Of a DNA stretch of 64,000 nucleotides, positions 34,490 to 43,564 are shown piece by piece. The notes under the pieces are model-generated. The model made no database searches and had not been told where the DNA came from. It worked only from the letters and a program-made list of their open reading frames with translations. The stretch comes from Paenibacillus sp. J45TS6 (GTDB lineage Bacteria > Bacillota > Bacilli > Paenibacillales > Paenibacillaceae): assembly GCF_018403285.1 (NCBI RefSeq), contig NZ_BOSJ01000008.1:1-64000 (forward strand), in the 5' to 3' direction. The position numbers were made by a program, and so were the translations under genes. Numbering within the stretch: the first letter of the stretch is position 1; each line of letters starts with the position of its first letter.

Positions 34490-35401
34490 ATGCTAGCAGG
34501 TATGACTATAGTTCCGTTATCAGTACCTACAATTGCTCTCATTGCCTTTTTTATTGTTCTGCTGTTGTGGTTATACATATATCATGCTTCAACGCTGAAA
34601 CAGAACAAATATAGGCGAGTGGATGAGCTGCAAGACACACTCTATGCCTATTCTCGTTTGGCCGGCCAAATCACACTTGGTTTACAGCGCGAAGGCCTGC
34701 CGGGAGAACCTTTTCATGGTGCCCTTATCCTTGCTCTTCAGGAAAGTAAATCAGCGCCTTGTTTAAACCCTCATGTGCAAGAACAGATTCAAGCTTGCCT
34801 TAATGATAGAGATGAATCCAGACTGGAACTGTTGCAGCGTGGACTGGACCGTGAAATGACGAAGCTCGCCGCAGAGCGAAATCAGCTTTTGTCTATACTG
34901 CATTCGCCTAGCTGGGGACAAGCCCTGTGGCAGATTGTACAACCTTTATTCGCCCCTCTTGCGGCAACGGGAATCGCGTTTTTAGTCTACCAGTTTATTG
35001 TGGCAATCGATTCAGCTAGCACGCCATCGGTATACGATTGGATTGTCATCTCAGCTAGATTCGTTTCCGGGCTCATCACTACAGCGTATATCTACATTCT
35101 CGCTTTGTCCAAACCTCGAACAGATGCAGGTTTTACGAATATTATGTTATCGATTCTTATCATTCTCGCCGCATTGTTCCACTTGATCGGACTTTCTGCA
35201 GCTCCCTATGTGCTTGGGGTTCAGCTTCTTTTATTCCTGCTTGGATTTAGACTCAGTAAGCCCCCTTCACGTAAGGAACGGCCCTATGTAGGTCATCCCG
35301 ATTTGATGACGAATCGCCCCGTGATCCATCATGCAGAGGTCCTAGCAATAGAAGAAGCAAAAAAAGATCAAGACTTGGTAAAAGATAAGGATAGGGATTA
35401 G
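34490..35401 (+). CDS. Integral membrane protein of unknown function
   Basis: A 303-residue protein: one N-terminal membrane helix (about residues 12-32), a soluble helical/coiled-coil region (about 35-145, with LDREMTKLAAERNQLLSIL), then four closely spaced membrane helices (about 150-260) and a polar Lys/Asp-rich tail. The frame opens at 34445, but AGGAGG lies only 12 bases before the ATG at 34490, so that is preferred. No recognisable domain. It is followed by a strong terminator. Confidence 0.6.
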   Translation: MLAGMTIVPLSVPTIALIAFFIVLLLWLYIYHASTLKQNKYRRVDELQDTLYAYSRLAGQITLGLQREGLPGEPFHGALILALQESKSAPCLNPHVQEQIQACLNDRDESRLELLQRGLDREMTKLAAERNQLLSILHSPSWGQALWQIVQPLFAPLAATGIAFLVYQFIVAIDSASTPSVYDWIVISARFVSGLITTAYIYILALSKPRTDAGFTNIMLSILIILAALFHLIGLSAAPYVLGVQLLLFLLGFRLSKPPSRKERPYVGHPDLMTNRPVIHHAEVLAIEEAKKDQDLVKDKDRD

Positions 35402-35446
35402 AATAGTATAGATAAGACCTTGATAGCAAACGAAGTTATATTTAAA

Positions 35447-35488
35447 AGAATCCTTCCCCTGTGTGGAACTAGGGAAGGATTCTTTTTT
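35447..35488 (+). terminator. Terminator of the membrane protein gene
   Basis: AAGAATCCTTCCC / GGGAAGGATTCTTTTTT hairpin with a 13-base loop. Confidence 0.85.
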
Positions 35489-35579
35489 ATCTTTATTTTC
35501 CCATTTATCCCAAATAAATTAAGTTGTGAGTTATGATGGTTGAGTACAATATCATAATCTTGTAGGAGGCCTGGTAAGA

Positions 35580-36758
35580 TTGTCAACAATCCATAGGCAA
35601 GGTGCTTTTTTCACGGGTCAATATCGTAATTTGCTGCAAACGTACAATTATGCTCTTCCTGAGATTGAAGATCGGATCCAAACTTGCTGGAGGCAGTTGT
35701 TCGGGGATTCACCAGATACTCGGATCTATTATGAAGCTGAAGAGGATATGGGTTACTTACTGGATACGGGTAATTTAGATGTCCGGACAGAAGGAATGTC
35801 ATACGGCATGATGATGGCTGTTCAGATGGATCGGCAGGATATATTTGATAGATTATGGCGCTATACCATGAAATATATGTTTATTACAGAAGGGCCCAAT
35901 GCCGGATACTTCGCGTGGTCCTGTCTGCCGGATGGATCGCGGAATTCGAATGGTCCTGCTCCAGATGGGGAAGAGTTCTTCGCACTTGCTCTTTTCTTCG
36001 CTTCACATCGCTGGGGAGATAAGGATGAAGCCCCTTTTAATTATGGACAGCAAGCACGAGATCTACTTCATACCTGCATTCATAAAGGTGAAAAAGACGG
36101 TTACGGTTCTCCCATGTGGAATCCTGATAACAAATTAATTAAGTTTGTACCGAACTGTGAATTTACAGATCCGTCGTACCATCTTCCTCATTTCTATGAG
36201 CTTTTTGCGGAGTGGGCCAATCCGGAAGATCGCTTATTTTGGAAAGAAGCAGCTGTGGCCAGCCGGAAGTATCTACCTACTGCTTGTCATCGAGAAACCG
36301 GGCTTGCTCCTGAATACTCCTATTACGATGGAACGCCAAACAACGAGCGTGGCTATGGACACTTTTTTAGTGATTCATACCGTGTCGCAGCAAATCTTGG
36401 AGTACATGCGGAATGGTTTGGAAGCGACCCTGAATTAAGCAGGATTGCAGAGCGAATAGTAACTTTTTTCTCAGACAAAAATCCGGAAGATTATCGGCGT
36501 TATACAGTGGCAGGGGATCCGTTTGAAGAGAAGTCGCTTCATCCTGTAGGCTTAATCGCTACAAATGCAGTGGCAGCGTTAGCCGTTCCTAACCATGAAC
36601 ATGCAAGAGCCGCTGTTGATCTATTCTGGCAAACTCCGATTCGTACGGGAGATAGACGTTACTACGACAACTGCTTATATCTATTCGCTCTGCTTGCTCT
36701 TAGCGGGCGTTACCGGATTTGGCTGCCGAAGAATGAGTTGCAGTATGCGGCATATTAG
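35580..36758 (+). CDS. Reducing-end xylose-releasing exo-oligoxylanase (GH8, Rex)
   Basis: A 392-residue cytoplasmic GH8 enzyme without signal peptide. It resembles Bacillus halodurans Rex, which removes xylose from the reducing end of xylo-oligosaccharides. Seen: general acid Glu in RTEGMSYGMMMAVQ (about residue 71), GYFAWSCLPDGSRNSNGPAPDGEEFFA, and the base Asp in FFSDSYRVAANLG (about 265). The start is TTG with TAGGAGG upstream. It would complete breakdown of xylan oligomers taken into the cell, for example by an importer such as the one at 14.8-17.9 kb, though no link is shown. Single gene. Confidence 0.88.
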   Translation: MSTIHRQGAFFTGQYRNLLQTYNYALPEIEDRIQTCWRQLFGDSPDTRIYYEAEEDMGYLLDTGNLDVRTEGMSYGMMMAVQMDRQDIFDRLWRYTMKYMFITEGPNAGYFAWSCLPDGSRNSNGPAPDGEEFFALALFFASHRWGDKDEAPFNYGQQARDLLHTCIHKGEKDGYGSPMWNPDNKLIKFVPNCEFTDPSYHLPHFYELFAEWANPEDRLFWKEAAVASRKYLPTACHRETGLAPEYSYYDGTPNNERGYGHFFSDSYRVAANLGVHAEWFGSDPELSRIAERIVTFFSDKNPEDYRRYTVAGDPFEEKSLHPVGLIATNAVAALAVPNHEHARAAVDLFWQTPIRTGDRRYYDNCLYLFALLALSGRYRIWLPKNELQYAAY

Positions 36759-36802
36759 GCGAAGAGCGTAGGTAATTAATTTACATGAATTTACATGAAT
36801 TC

Positions 36803-36819
36803 ACCATTAATTTAATGGT
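36803..36819. repeat. 17-base palindrome beside a short direct repeat
   Basis: ACCATTAATTTAATGGT is a perfect inverted repeat, immediately preceded by two copies of TTACATGAAT (36781-36800). It lies 45 bases after the rex stop codon. Confidence 0.6.
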
Positions 36820-36884
36820 TAACCCCCATTCATAGGTTTTAAGAATCAAGGTTATTGCTATAGAGTGATGAATAGCCGCCTTTA

Positions 36885-37274
36885 CTCTTTCCTCTATGAC
36901 TCGCTGTTTACCCGAAGGAAACAGCGACGTCCTTTACCCCTCCCACACTTGGGGAGGAAGCTTTGCCCTTTTTCACCTTACAACGTAACTCCAGGGAATA
37001 AGATCATTCCGAGATCATAGCGACTTTTGGCTTTGGCTGGACTACCACTTCTTCGAGTCTACTTACGTCCAGCCAAAACAAGCGGAGCATGAGCACGGAA
37101 GAATCGTTTCCCGCCACCCCTACACTACCGATGAGCGCCGAAGGATCGTTCCCCGTCACCCCTACAGTACCGATGAGCGCCGAATAACTTATTCCTGCTC
37201 TCTACAGTACAAATGCTTTTTTTCCGCAATCTTACTTACATAAAAAAAGGCAGCTAATCACTAGCCTGCCTCCC
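36885..37274. repeat. Tandem non-coding repeat, copy 1 (390 bp)
   Basis: First of three head-to-tail copies of a unit starting CTCTTTCCTCTATGACTCGC. Each unit holds inverted repeats: CGCTGTTT/AAACAGCG, CCTCCC/GGGAGG and TTGGCTGGAC/GTCCAGCCAA. Copy 1 carries three 42-base sub-repeats (ATGAGC at 37089, 37131 and 37173) and ends in a minus-strand terminator-like AGGCAG/CTGCCT hairpin with seven A in front (37242-37271). No reading frame with a ribosome site occurs. Confidence 0.9.
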
Positions 37275-37626
37275 CTCTTTCCTCTATGACTCGCTGTTTA
37301 CCCCAAGGAAACAGCGACGTCCATTATCCCTCCCACACGTGGGGAGGAAGCTTTGCCCTTTTTTCACCTTACAACGTAACTCCAGGGAATAAGATCATTC
37401 CGAGATCATAGCGACTTTTGGCTTTGGTTGGACCATTTACTTCTTCGAGTCTACTTACGTCCAGCCAAAACAAGTGGAGCATGAGCACGGAAGAGTCGTT
37501 TCCCGGCACCCCTACAGTACCTATGAGCGCCGATTAACTTATTCCCGCTCTCTACAGTACAGATGCTGCTTTCCCGCAATCTTACTTACATAACAAAAAA
37601 GGCAGCTAATTACTAGCCTGCCTCCC
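37275..37626. repeat. Tandem non-coding repeat, copy 2 (352 bp)
   Basis: Second copy of the unit, differing from copy 1 by scattered substitutions and by having one fewer 42-base sub-repeat. The same three inverted repeats and the terminal AGGCAG/CTGCCT hairpin (37608-37622) are kept. TTGGTTGGACC in one arm partly breaks the third stem. Confidence 0.9.
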
Positions 37627-37917
37627 CTCTTTCCTCTATGACTCGCTGTTTACCCCAAGGAAACAGCGACGTCCATTACCCCTCCCACACGTGGGGAGGA
37701 AGCTTTGCCCTTTTTTCACCTTACAACGTAACTCCAGGGAATAAGATCATTCCGAGATCATAGCGACTTTTGGCTTTGGCTGGACTACCACTTCCCCGAG
37801 TCTACTTACGTCCAGCCAAAACAAGTGGAGCATGAGCACGGAAGGAACGTTTCCCGCCACCCCACGGTACCGATGAGCGCCGAAGGACCGTTTCCCATCA
37901 GACTAACCGTCTTTTTC
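37627..37917. repeat. Tandem non-coding repeat, copy 3 (truncated)
   Basis: Third copy, equally well conserved over the first 260 bases, including the three inverted repeats; it ends inside the second 42-base sub-repeat and runs into the stop codon of the yezD gene. It lacks the terminal terminator-like hairpin. Confidence 0.85.
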
Positions 37918-38142
37918 TTACGCCTTATTTACACCCCTCGACTCAGCAGAAGTCCTCCCCGCATTACCCGCTGACGAAGTACGTGCCGCCGCCTTATTAT
38001 CGTATCGTTTGCGCTCAGTACGCTCAATCTGTACAATCTGACCTTCATGCACCACGATCGATACAGAGCCGAACTCCAGCCCATTCAGTAATTCAGCAAT
38101 CCGTTCCAACCACACTTCATCCACTTTTAGCGGTTTCGCCAT
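37918..38142 (-). CDS. yezD: YezD-family small protein (DUF2292)
   Basis: A 74-residue protein. VDEVWLERIAELLNGLEFGSVSIVVHEGQIVQIERTERKR is the DUF2292 signature of Bacillus YezD, followed by a basic, Ala/Ser-rich tail. In Bacillales such genes accompany sulfur-uptake genes; here it is the last gene of the sulfate importer operon (50 bases after cysW), which supports a role in sulfur metabolism. Molecular function unknown. Ribosome site AGGAGGCG. Confidence 0.85.
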   Translation of the reverse strand: MAKPLKVDEVWLERIAELLNGLEFGSVSIVVHEGQIVQIERTERKRYDNKAAARTSSAGNAGRTSAESRGVNKA

Positions 38143-38192
38143 TACAAACGCCTCCTGTTTATATTAGGCCACTGCCTTCTATGGGATTATGA

Positions 38193-39056
38193 TCAATGTG
38201 TACTTTTTCTGCTAAAGAAGCTTTTTAATATGAGTGTTGCCAGAGCCAGCAACAACAACAAAGAGGCTACAGCAAAAGAGGCTGAAAATTGATATTCGTT
38301 ATACAAAATTTCAACATGAAGAGGCAAGGTGTTCGTCTCTCCCCGGATATGCCCGGATACGACAGATACAGCCCCGAATTCCCCCATTGCCCTGGCATTA
38401 CATAAAATAACACCATACAGTAAGCCCCACTTGATGTTAGGCAAAGTAACCGAGAAAAACACTCTCCACCCTTTAGCACCGAGCATTACCGCTGCTTCTT
38501 CTTCCTGTGTTCCTTGGTCTTCCATGAGCGGAATAAGTTCTCTTGCTACAAAAGGAAAAGTAATGAACAACGTAGCTAGAATAATACCGGGTACCGCAAA
38601 AATAACTTTCGTATTCCAAGCTTCCAGCAAAGGACCCAACCAGCCGCTTGCCCCAAATACAAGCACAAACATAAGTCCGCCAACTACAGGTGAGATGGAG
38701 AACGGAAGGTCGATTAATGTAATCAGCAGCCCCTTGCCGCGAAAATGGAATTTCGTAATAAGCCAAGCAGCCATAACCCCAAAAATAGTATTCAGCGGGA
38801 CGGTAATTGCCGCTACGATTAAAGTGAGTTTCAATGCCGCGAGTGCATCCGGTTCCGTAAGAGCCGCGATAAATACGCCAACTCCTTGTTTTAAAGCTTC
38901 CGTGATTACGATAACGAGGGGCAAAATAAGGAGCCAGCCCATCACAAGTACAGCCGCTCCGATCAGTGTCCACTTGACCCAGGTAGCTTCGCTTGCTCCC
39001 CGGGATGCTTTTGTCTGTACTTTAGCTCCTGTTCCCAAAGGTACGGTTCCTGCCAT
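38193..39056 (-). CDS. cysW: Sulfate ABC transporter permease CysW
   Basis: A 287-residue permease with six predicted helices after a polar N-terminal stretch of 25 residues. The EAA loop is [27 protein letters not shown]. The CysW-typical [34 protein letters not shown] is at about 225-258. It pairs with CysT, encoded 19 bases upstream, to move sulfate or thiosulfate captured by the Sbp-type protein. The ATPase subunit CysA is not encoded nearby. Confidence 0.93.
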   Translation of the reverse strand: MAGTVPLGTGAKVQTKASRGASEATWVKWTLIGAAVLVMGWLLILPLVIVITEALKQGVGVFIAALTEPDALAALKLTLIVAAITVPLNTIFGVMAAWLITKFHFRGKGLLITLIDLPFSISPVVGGLMFVLVFGASGWLGPLLEAWNTKVIFAVPGIILATLFITFPFVARELIPLMEDQGTQEEEAAVMLGAKGWRVFFSVTLPNIKWGLLYGVILCNARAMGEFGAVSVVSGHIRGETNTLPLHVEILYNEYQFSASFAVASLLLLLALATLILKSFFSRKSTH

Positions 39057-39075
39057 TATGGATTCCTCCTTTTCT

Positions 39076-39918
39076 TTATCTGCGGGATGTTTTGCGGCTC
39101 CAGCGCTGCAGCGTATTAATTAGAAGTAGCAGCACGAAAGATACGAGCAAGAGCAATAAAGCGACGGCTGTAGCTCCGGCATAATCGAATTTTTCCAACT
39201 GTGTCATGATGAGCAGTGGAGCAATTTCCGTTTTCATTGGCATGTTTCCCGAGATAAAGACGACCGAACCGTACTCCCCAATTCCCCTTGCAAATGCCAG
39301 CGCAAACCCGGTCAGAAGAGGAGGAATCAGTTCAGGCAGAATCACTTTACGAAACGTCAGCCAGCGTCCTGCACCCAGCGTTGCCGCCGCTTCTTCTAAA
39401 CCGGTATCCAGTTCAGCTAGAACAGGCTGAACGGTCCGTACGACAAACGGAATACCGATAAACATAAGTGCGAGCGTAATACCGAGCTGAGAGAAAGCAA
39501 TCTTAATTCCAAGCGGATCAAGAAGGGAACCGATCCAGCCGTTAGGCGAATAAAGAGCGGTAAGTGCCACGCCAGCGACTGCCGTAGGCAGCGCAAAGGG
39601 CAGATCAATAATCGCATCAAATATTTTTTTGCCAGGAAACTCATAACGTACTAACACCCATGCAAGGAGCAAACCTAGAAACAAGTTCGCAAAAGCAGCA
39701 AAACCAGCAGTCATAAAGCTGACCTTAAAAGAAGCCAAGATCCGAGGATTGCTAGCCATTTCGAAGAACTTGCCCCATGTAAGACCTGTTGAATTAAACA
39801 GAAGTGCAGCCAGTGGAATGAGTACCACGAGGCTTAAGTATAGAACCGTAAAACCCATTGTTATTCCAAAACCAGGGAGAACCCTTACTTTGGAAGTTCC
39901 CACTCCACTACTACTCAT
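39076..39918 (-). CDS. cysT: Sulfate ABC transporter permease CysT (CysU)
   Basis: A 280-residue six-helix permease. The EAA loop reads [26 protein letters not shown], and [29 protein letters not shown] is the CysT-type segment. [15 protein letters not shown] is also diagnostic. Second gene of the operon, 54 bases after the binding-protein gene. Confidence 0.93.
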   Translation of the reverse strand: MSSSGVGTSKVRVLPGFGITMGFTVLYLSLVVLIPLAALLFNSTGLTWGKFFEMASNPRILASFKVSFMTAGFAAFANLFLGLLLAWVLVRYEFPGKKIFDAIIDLPFALPTAVAGVALTALYSPNGWIGSLLDPLGIKIAFSQLGITLALMFIGIPFVVRTVQPVLAELDTGLEEAAATLGAGRWLTFRKVILPELIPPLLTGFALAFARGIGEYGSVVFISGNMPMKTEIAPLLIMTQLEKFDYAGATAVALLLLLVSFVLLLLINTLQRWSRKTSRR

Positions 39919-39972
39919 GCCTGTTCATCCCTTCTCGCCTCCGGTTTTTGTCCGGTCAGCCTTGCCAAAGCT

Positions 39973-41034
39973 TTAGCTGCCTGGTGTGTAGATTTGCTCG
40001 AAAATACCGCCTTCACTGAAATGTTTCTCCTGTGTTTCTTCCCAAGTGCCGAATACATCCGAAATGGTGAACAGTTCGATCTGCGGGAAAGCATCTTTAT
40101 ACTGTTCAGAAACAGTATCCAGTGTAGGGCGATAATAATTGTCTGCTGCAATTTTTTGCCCTTCTTCACTATACAGGTAGGTAAGATAAGCTTCCGCTGC
40201 CTCTCGTGTACCTTTTTTCTCTACATTTTTATCAACGACAGCAACGGGCGGCTCTGCCAGAATACTGACAGAAGGATAGACGATATCAAATTTGTCCGGT
40301 CCCAGTTCTTTTACAGACAACTGAGCTTCATTCTCCCAAGCCAGCAGCACATCTCCAATCTCACGCTCTACAAATGTGGTCGTTGAACCGCGTGCGCCTG
40401 TATCTAGAACCGGTGTATGTTTGAACAGTTCAGCTACGAACTCTTTTGCTTTGGTCTCATCATTATTGTTCTTTTGCAGTGCATAGCCCCATGCCGCTAG
40501 ATAGTTCCATCTTGCTCCGCCGGATGTTTGGGGATTCGGTGTAATCACCTGTGTATCTCCCTTGATTAGATCATCCCAATCTTTGATCCCTTTGGGATTG
40601 CCTTTACGCACAAGAAATACAATGGTAGATGTATAAGGAGCACTGTTATGTTCGAACTTTTCCTGCCAGCCTTCTTCAATAAGGCCTTTTTCTTCAATTG
40701 CACTGATATCGTATCCGAGGGCAAGGGTAACTACATCGGCATCCAATCCATCAATAACAGAACGGCTCTGCTTTCCTGATCCTCCGTGGGATTGTTTAAT
40801 CGTCACTTTCTGCCCTTTCTCCTGCTCATAATAAGCGGCAAAAGCTTTGTTATACTGATCATACAGTTCACGTGTAGGGTCATAAGAAACGTTTAACAAT
40901 TCAATAGTCCCTGATTTATTCCCTGCACTTCCGCCACCTGCGGATTGTGTATTATCTGTGCCGCATGCTGCCAGCGAAGCCGTTAACAATAATGCCATAC
41001 TGATTGTAAGACCTTTGCGGATCCCCTTTTTCAT
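39973..41034 (-). CDS. Sulfate-binding lipoprotein, Sbp/CysP type
   Basis: A 353-residue exported binding protein; the lipobox is LAACG near residue 24. It has the family hallmarks [46 protein letters not shown] (sulfate-binding loop), [22 protein letters not shown] and [25 protein letters not shown]. It captures sulfate (or thiosulfate) outside the membrane for CysT-CysW. First gene of the operon, with a strong promoter 180 bases upstream. Sbp and CysP cannot be told apart by eye. Confidence 0.93.
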   Translation of the reverse strand: MKKGIRKGLTISMALLLTASLAACGTDNTQSAGGGSAGNKSGTIELLNVSYDPTRELYDQYNKAFAAYYEQEKGQKVTIKQSHGGSGKQSRSVIDGLDADVVTLALGYDISAIEEKGLIEEGWQEKFEHNSAPYTSTIVFLVRKGNPKGIKDWDDLIKGDTQVITPNPQTSGGARWNYLAAWGYALQKNNNDETKAKEFVAELFKHTPVLDTGARGSTTTFVEREIGDVLLAWENEAQLSVKELGPDKFDIVYPSVSILAEPPVAVVDKNVEKKGTREAAEAYLTYLYSEEGQKIAADNYYRPTLDTVSEQYKDAFPQIELFTISDVFGTWEETQEKHFSEGGIFEQIYTPGS

Positions 41035-41222
41035 CTACAATCTCCCCTTCGCCTCAGCTATTAAGTATGAGATATAAAAAATGGAGGAACTAAGGCCTAT
41101 AGATCAAGGTCAAACCGTCTTGGAATGTACGTGTCTGCCGGATCTATACTGCCTTACGTCCCTCGTCCGTGTGGTAGGTTTTGCATTAACATTTATTCCT
41201 ACCTGTTTAGTATGTTATGTAC

Positions 41223-41251
41223 ATTGTAATGAGGCTGAACGCGGCTGTCAA
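41223..41251 (-). promoter_or_regulatory. Promoter of the sulfate uptake operon
   Basis: On the minus strand a perfect TTGACA, a 17-base spacer and TACAAT, giving a leader of about 180 nt. Just downstream, around 41190-41215, is AAACAGGTAGGAATAAA, which loosely resembles the CymR cysteine-repressor site; that is tentative. No S-box riboswitch sequences are seen in the leader. Confidence 0.7.
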
Positions 41252-41352
41252 ACATTTTTTAACAGTTATAGTTCCTATATGTTAAACATTCTCTTTTTGA
41301 CAAATAATCACGCATCCCACTGATATAAGGCCTTACACAGATCATGACAAAA

Positions 41353-41378
41353 AGAAGACCGCACGTATGCGATCTTCT
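41353..41378 (-). terminator. Terminator of the rhamnogalacturonan lyase gene
   Basis: AGAAGACCGC / GCGATCTTCT hairpin followed on the minus strand by TTTTTG. Confidence 0.75.
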
Positions 41379-41435
41379 GAACGAATGCAAATTATTATTC
41401 ACTTTTTCATGATAACAAGATCTGCATTGCCTGCC

Positions 41436-43301
41436 TTATGGCGCTGCCGTCAATCGTATATTCGGTGTTGGAGGAGTATTCATTCCTGTGCCAAGATAAA
41501 AACTAGTATGAGGCGGCTGATTGTAGGCCACATTTTGCCATGCAATGCCAAGACGGTATACAGGATCATGCATCAACGTATAAATCCTGGTCTCTGTTAG
41601 AGCAGTGGTTGTATAGATTCGGAGTGCAGAACTGTCCGTTGTCCGCCAGACGGCTTCTTCCCGCCAATCTCCGAGTAAATCTGCTTGCAGTGCTGGTGTA
41701 GCTTTCGTGCTATTATTACTGGCCGCCCCCGATGCAGTGAGCAGATTGGTTACTGTAGAAGTATCATAATTCCATTTATCGATCCGATTGTTATCTAACA
41801 ATTCACGGCTAAGATCGCCATCCCACCAGATCCCAAAATTCGTGGAAGGCAGTTTGTTGCTAATCAGTTGTCCTTTTGCAGTGTACATTGCTCCTGCGGC
41901 CCATACCTCTGCGCCTTTATATCTTGGATCAATATCTGCAGCCATTCCACGTCCGATATCAGCCGTTGTCGGTATTCCCCAGATCAGTGCACCTGTTCTC
42001 GCATCTCGAAATTCTACCCCCGCTGTCGATGAAGGCGTCTCATGAACCTGAAATACTTCCATTCCTGCTCGATCTGGATCGAGGTCGCTAAAATGCATGG
42101 CATCGCCATGTCCAAGCTTCGTTGTATAGAGTCCTGTTCCATTATCATCCACGGCCATAGCACCATAGATAATCTCGTCTTTTCCATCATTATCGACGTC
42201 ACCAATACTAAGATTGTGGTTGCCCTGACCAGCATACGCACTGTTGCCCGAAGTATTCGTATCAAAAGTCCAGCGTTTCGTTAATTGCCCATTCCGATAA
42301 TCATAGGCAACCAGGACAGAACGGGTATAGTACCCGCGAGCCATAACAAGACTCGGTCTCTCCCCGTCAAGATAGGCAATTCCCGCCAAGAAGCGATCAA
42401 CCCGGTTTCCATAGTTATCTCCCCAGCTGCTTACTGTACCTCGAGGAGGATCATAGTTTACTGTTGTTAGAACCTTTCCCGTCAGTCCATTAAAGATCGT
42501 TAGGTACTCAGGCCCGGTCAAAATGTACCCGCTGCTATTACGATAATCTTTCGTTCCATCCCCAATCACAGCACCGGTGCCATCTTTACTGCCGTCCGCT
42601 GTTTTCATGGCAACCTCCGCTTTTCCATCCCCGTCCAAATCGTATACCATGAACTGAGTGTAATGCGCACCTGCCCGAATATTTTTGCCAAGACCAATCC
42701 GCCATAAACGGGTTCCATCCAGCTTATAAGCATCGATAAACACTTCTCCTGTGTAGCCGCTTTGGGAATTATCTTTCGAGTTAGAAGGGTCCCACTTCAC
42801 AATAAGCTCATATTTACCGTCCCCATCCAGATCCCCTGCACTCGCATCGTTTGCGCTATACGTATAACTTACTCCGTCCGGTGTTGTTCCAGCAGAAGGT
42901 TTACTCAGCGGAACCGATAAATAATTCGACCCCCATACGCTTACGGCAGAAGAAGCAGCTTGCTCCGCTCCATTAACGATAGCCCTCACTGTATACTTTG
43001 AACTGGTTGTACCTGCCGAATCCTGAAGATTCGTACTGTTCATAATCGGTGTTGCATTCACCTTCACACCATCTCGGTAAACATTAAACGTTACGCCAGA
43101 TCCTTCTGTTCCAAGTAACCGCCAGCTGACAAATACCCCCGTATCTGCCTTTACAGCAACTACACCTCGGTCCAGGTATTCCATCTGTCTTGGATTTGCG
43201 GCATGAGCTTGTCCAGAAAAGCCACCTGCTGAATAACATATCGCGGCTGCTAAAATGCAAATCCCTAATTTCCGTACACCTTTTCTCATTTTCCTGTTCA
43301 C
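41436..43301 (-). CDS. Rhamnogalacturonan lyase, polysaccharide lyase family 11 (YesW-like)
   Basis: A 621-residue secreted enzyme: the signal peptide ends at GQAHA, followed by the PL11 start ANPRQMEYLDRGVVAVKA. The eight-bladed propeller shows repeated calcium-binding loops such as DLDGDGKYELIVKWDPS, DLDGDGKAEVAMKTADG and DVDNDGKDEIIYGAMA, and the catalytic-region GHGDAMHFSDLDP and QVHETP. It ends RIYTLMHDPVYRLGIAWQNVAYNQPPH, typical of YesW/YesX. It cleaves the rhamnogalacturonan-I backbone of pectin by beta-elimination. The start is taken as GTG at 43301, where GGAGGGATACGTA gives correct spacing; the upstream TTG at 43316 overlaps that site. A cre-like site lies 50 bases upstream. Confidence 0.92.
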   Translation of the reverse strand: MNRKMRKGVRKLGICILAAAICYSAGGFSGQAHAANPRQMEYLDRGVVAVKADTGVFVSWRLLGTEGSGVTFNVYRDGVKVNATPIMNSTNLQDSAGTTSSKYTVRAIVNGAEQAASSAVSVWGSNYLSVPLSKPSAGTTPDGVSYTYSANDASAGDLDGDGKYELIVKWDPSNSKDNSQSGYTGEVFIDAYKLDGTRLWRIGLGKNIRAGAHYTQFMVYDLDGDGKAEVAMKTADGSKDGTGAVIGDGTKDYRNSSGYILTGPEYLTIFNGLTGKVLTTVNYDPPRGTVSSWGDNYGNRVDRFLAGIAYLDGERPSLVMARGYYTRSVLVAYDYRNGQLTKRWTFDTNTSGNSAYAGQGNHNLSIGDVDNDGKDEIIYGAMAVDDNGTGLYTTKLGHGDAMHFSDLDPDRAGMEVFQVHETPSSTAGVEFRDARTGALIWGIPTTADIGRGMAADIDPRYKGAEVWAAGAMYTAKGQLISNKLPSTNFGIWWDGDLSRELLDNNRIDKWNYDTSTVTNLLTASGAASNNSTKATPALQADLLGDWREEAVWRTTDSSALRIYTTTALTETRIYTLMHDPVYRLGIAWQNVAYNQPPHTSFYLGTGMNTPPTPNIRLTAAP

Positions 43302-43350
43302 TACGTATCCCTCCAAGGCTTATTAGGATGGTGGTAAAACTATCAATAAA

Positions 43351-43364
43351 TGTAAGCGCTTTAT
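43351..43364 (-). promoter_or_regulatory. cre-like operator upstream of the PL11 gene
   Basis: TGTAAGCGCTTTAT, close to catabolite-responsive elements (TGWAANCGNTNWCA, with one main deviation) and largely palindromic around AAGCGCTTT. It sits 50 bases before the PL11 start, consistent with CcpA repression or a LacI-family regulator. Confidence 0.5.
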
Positions 43365-43564
43365 ATTGTGGTCATATTATATTCTAATCTAATTATTCCT
43401 TATATAGGTCTCACTCCTTAATTTAATGACACTTTTTGCTGTAAGTTGAAAATACGGAAAGTAAAATGCCGCTAGTAAGAATAGGTCGTTTGTCTGGATG
43501 AATGCTTATACATCGGCGGCACTTCCCGAATACAGCTATAAGAGGTAGTGCTTGGAGGCAGTGT

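Noticed and set aside
36885-37917. CRISPR array or minisatellite
   Set aside because: Units are 350-390 bases, spacers of uniform size are absent, and no cas genes are near; these are long tandem repeats.
38329-39123. Long plus-strand frame (264 residues) opposite cysW
   Set aside because: Antisense to a clear permease gene, without ribosome site; a result of codon bias in the real gene.
41040-41216. S-box (SAM) riboswitch in the sulfate operon leader
   Set aside because: No conserved S-box blocks and no terminator hairpin between the promoter and the binding-protein gene.
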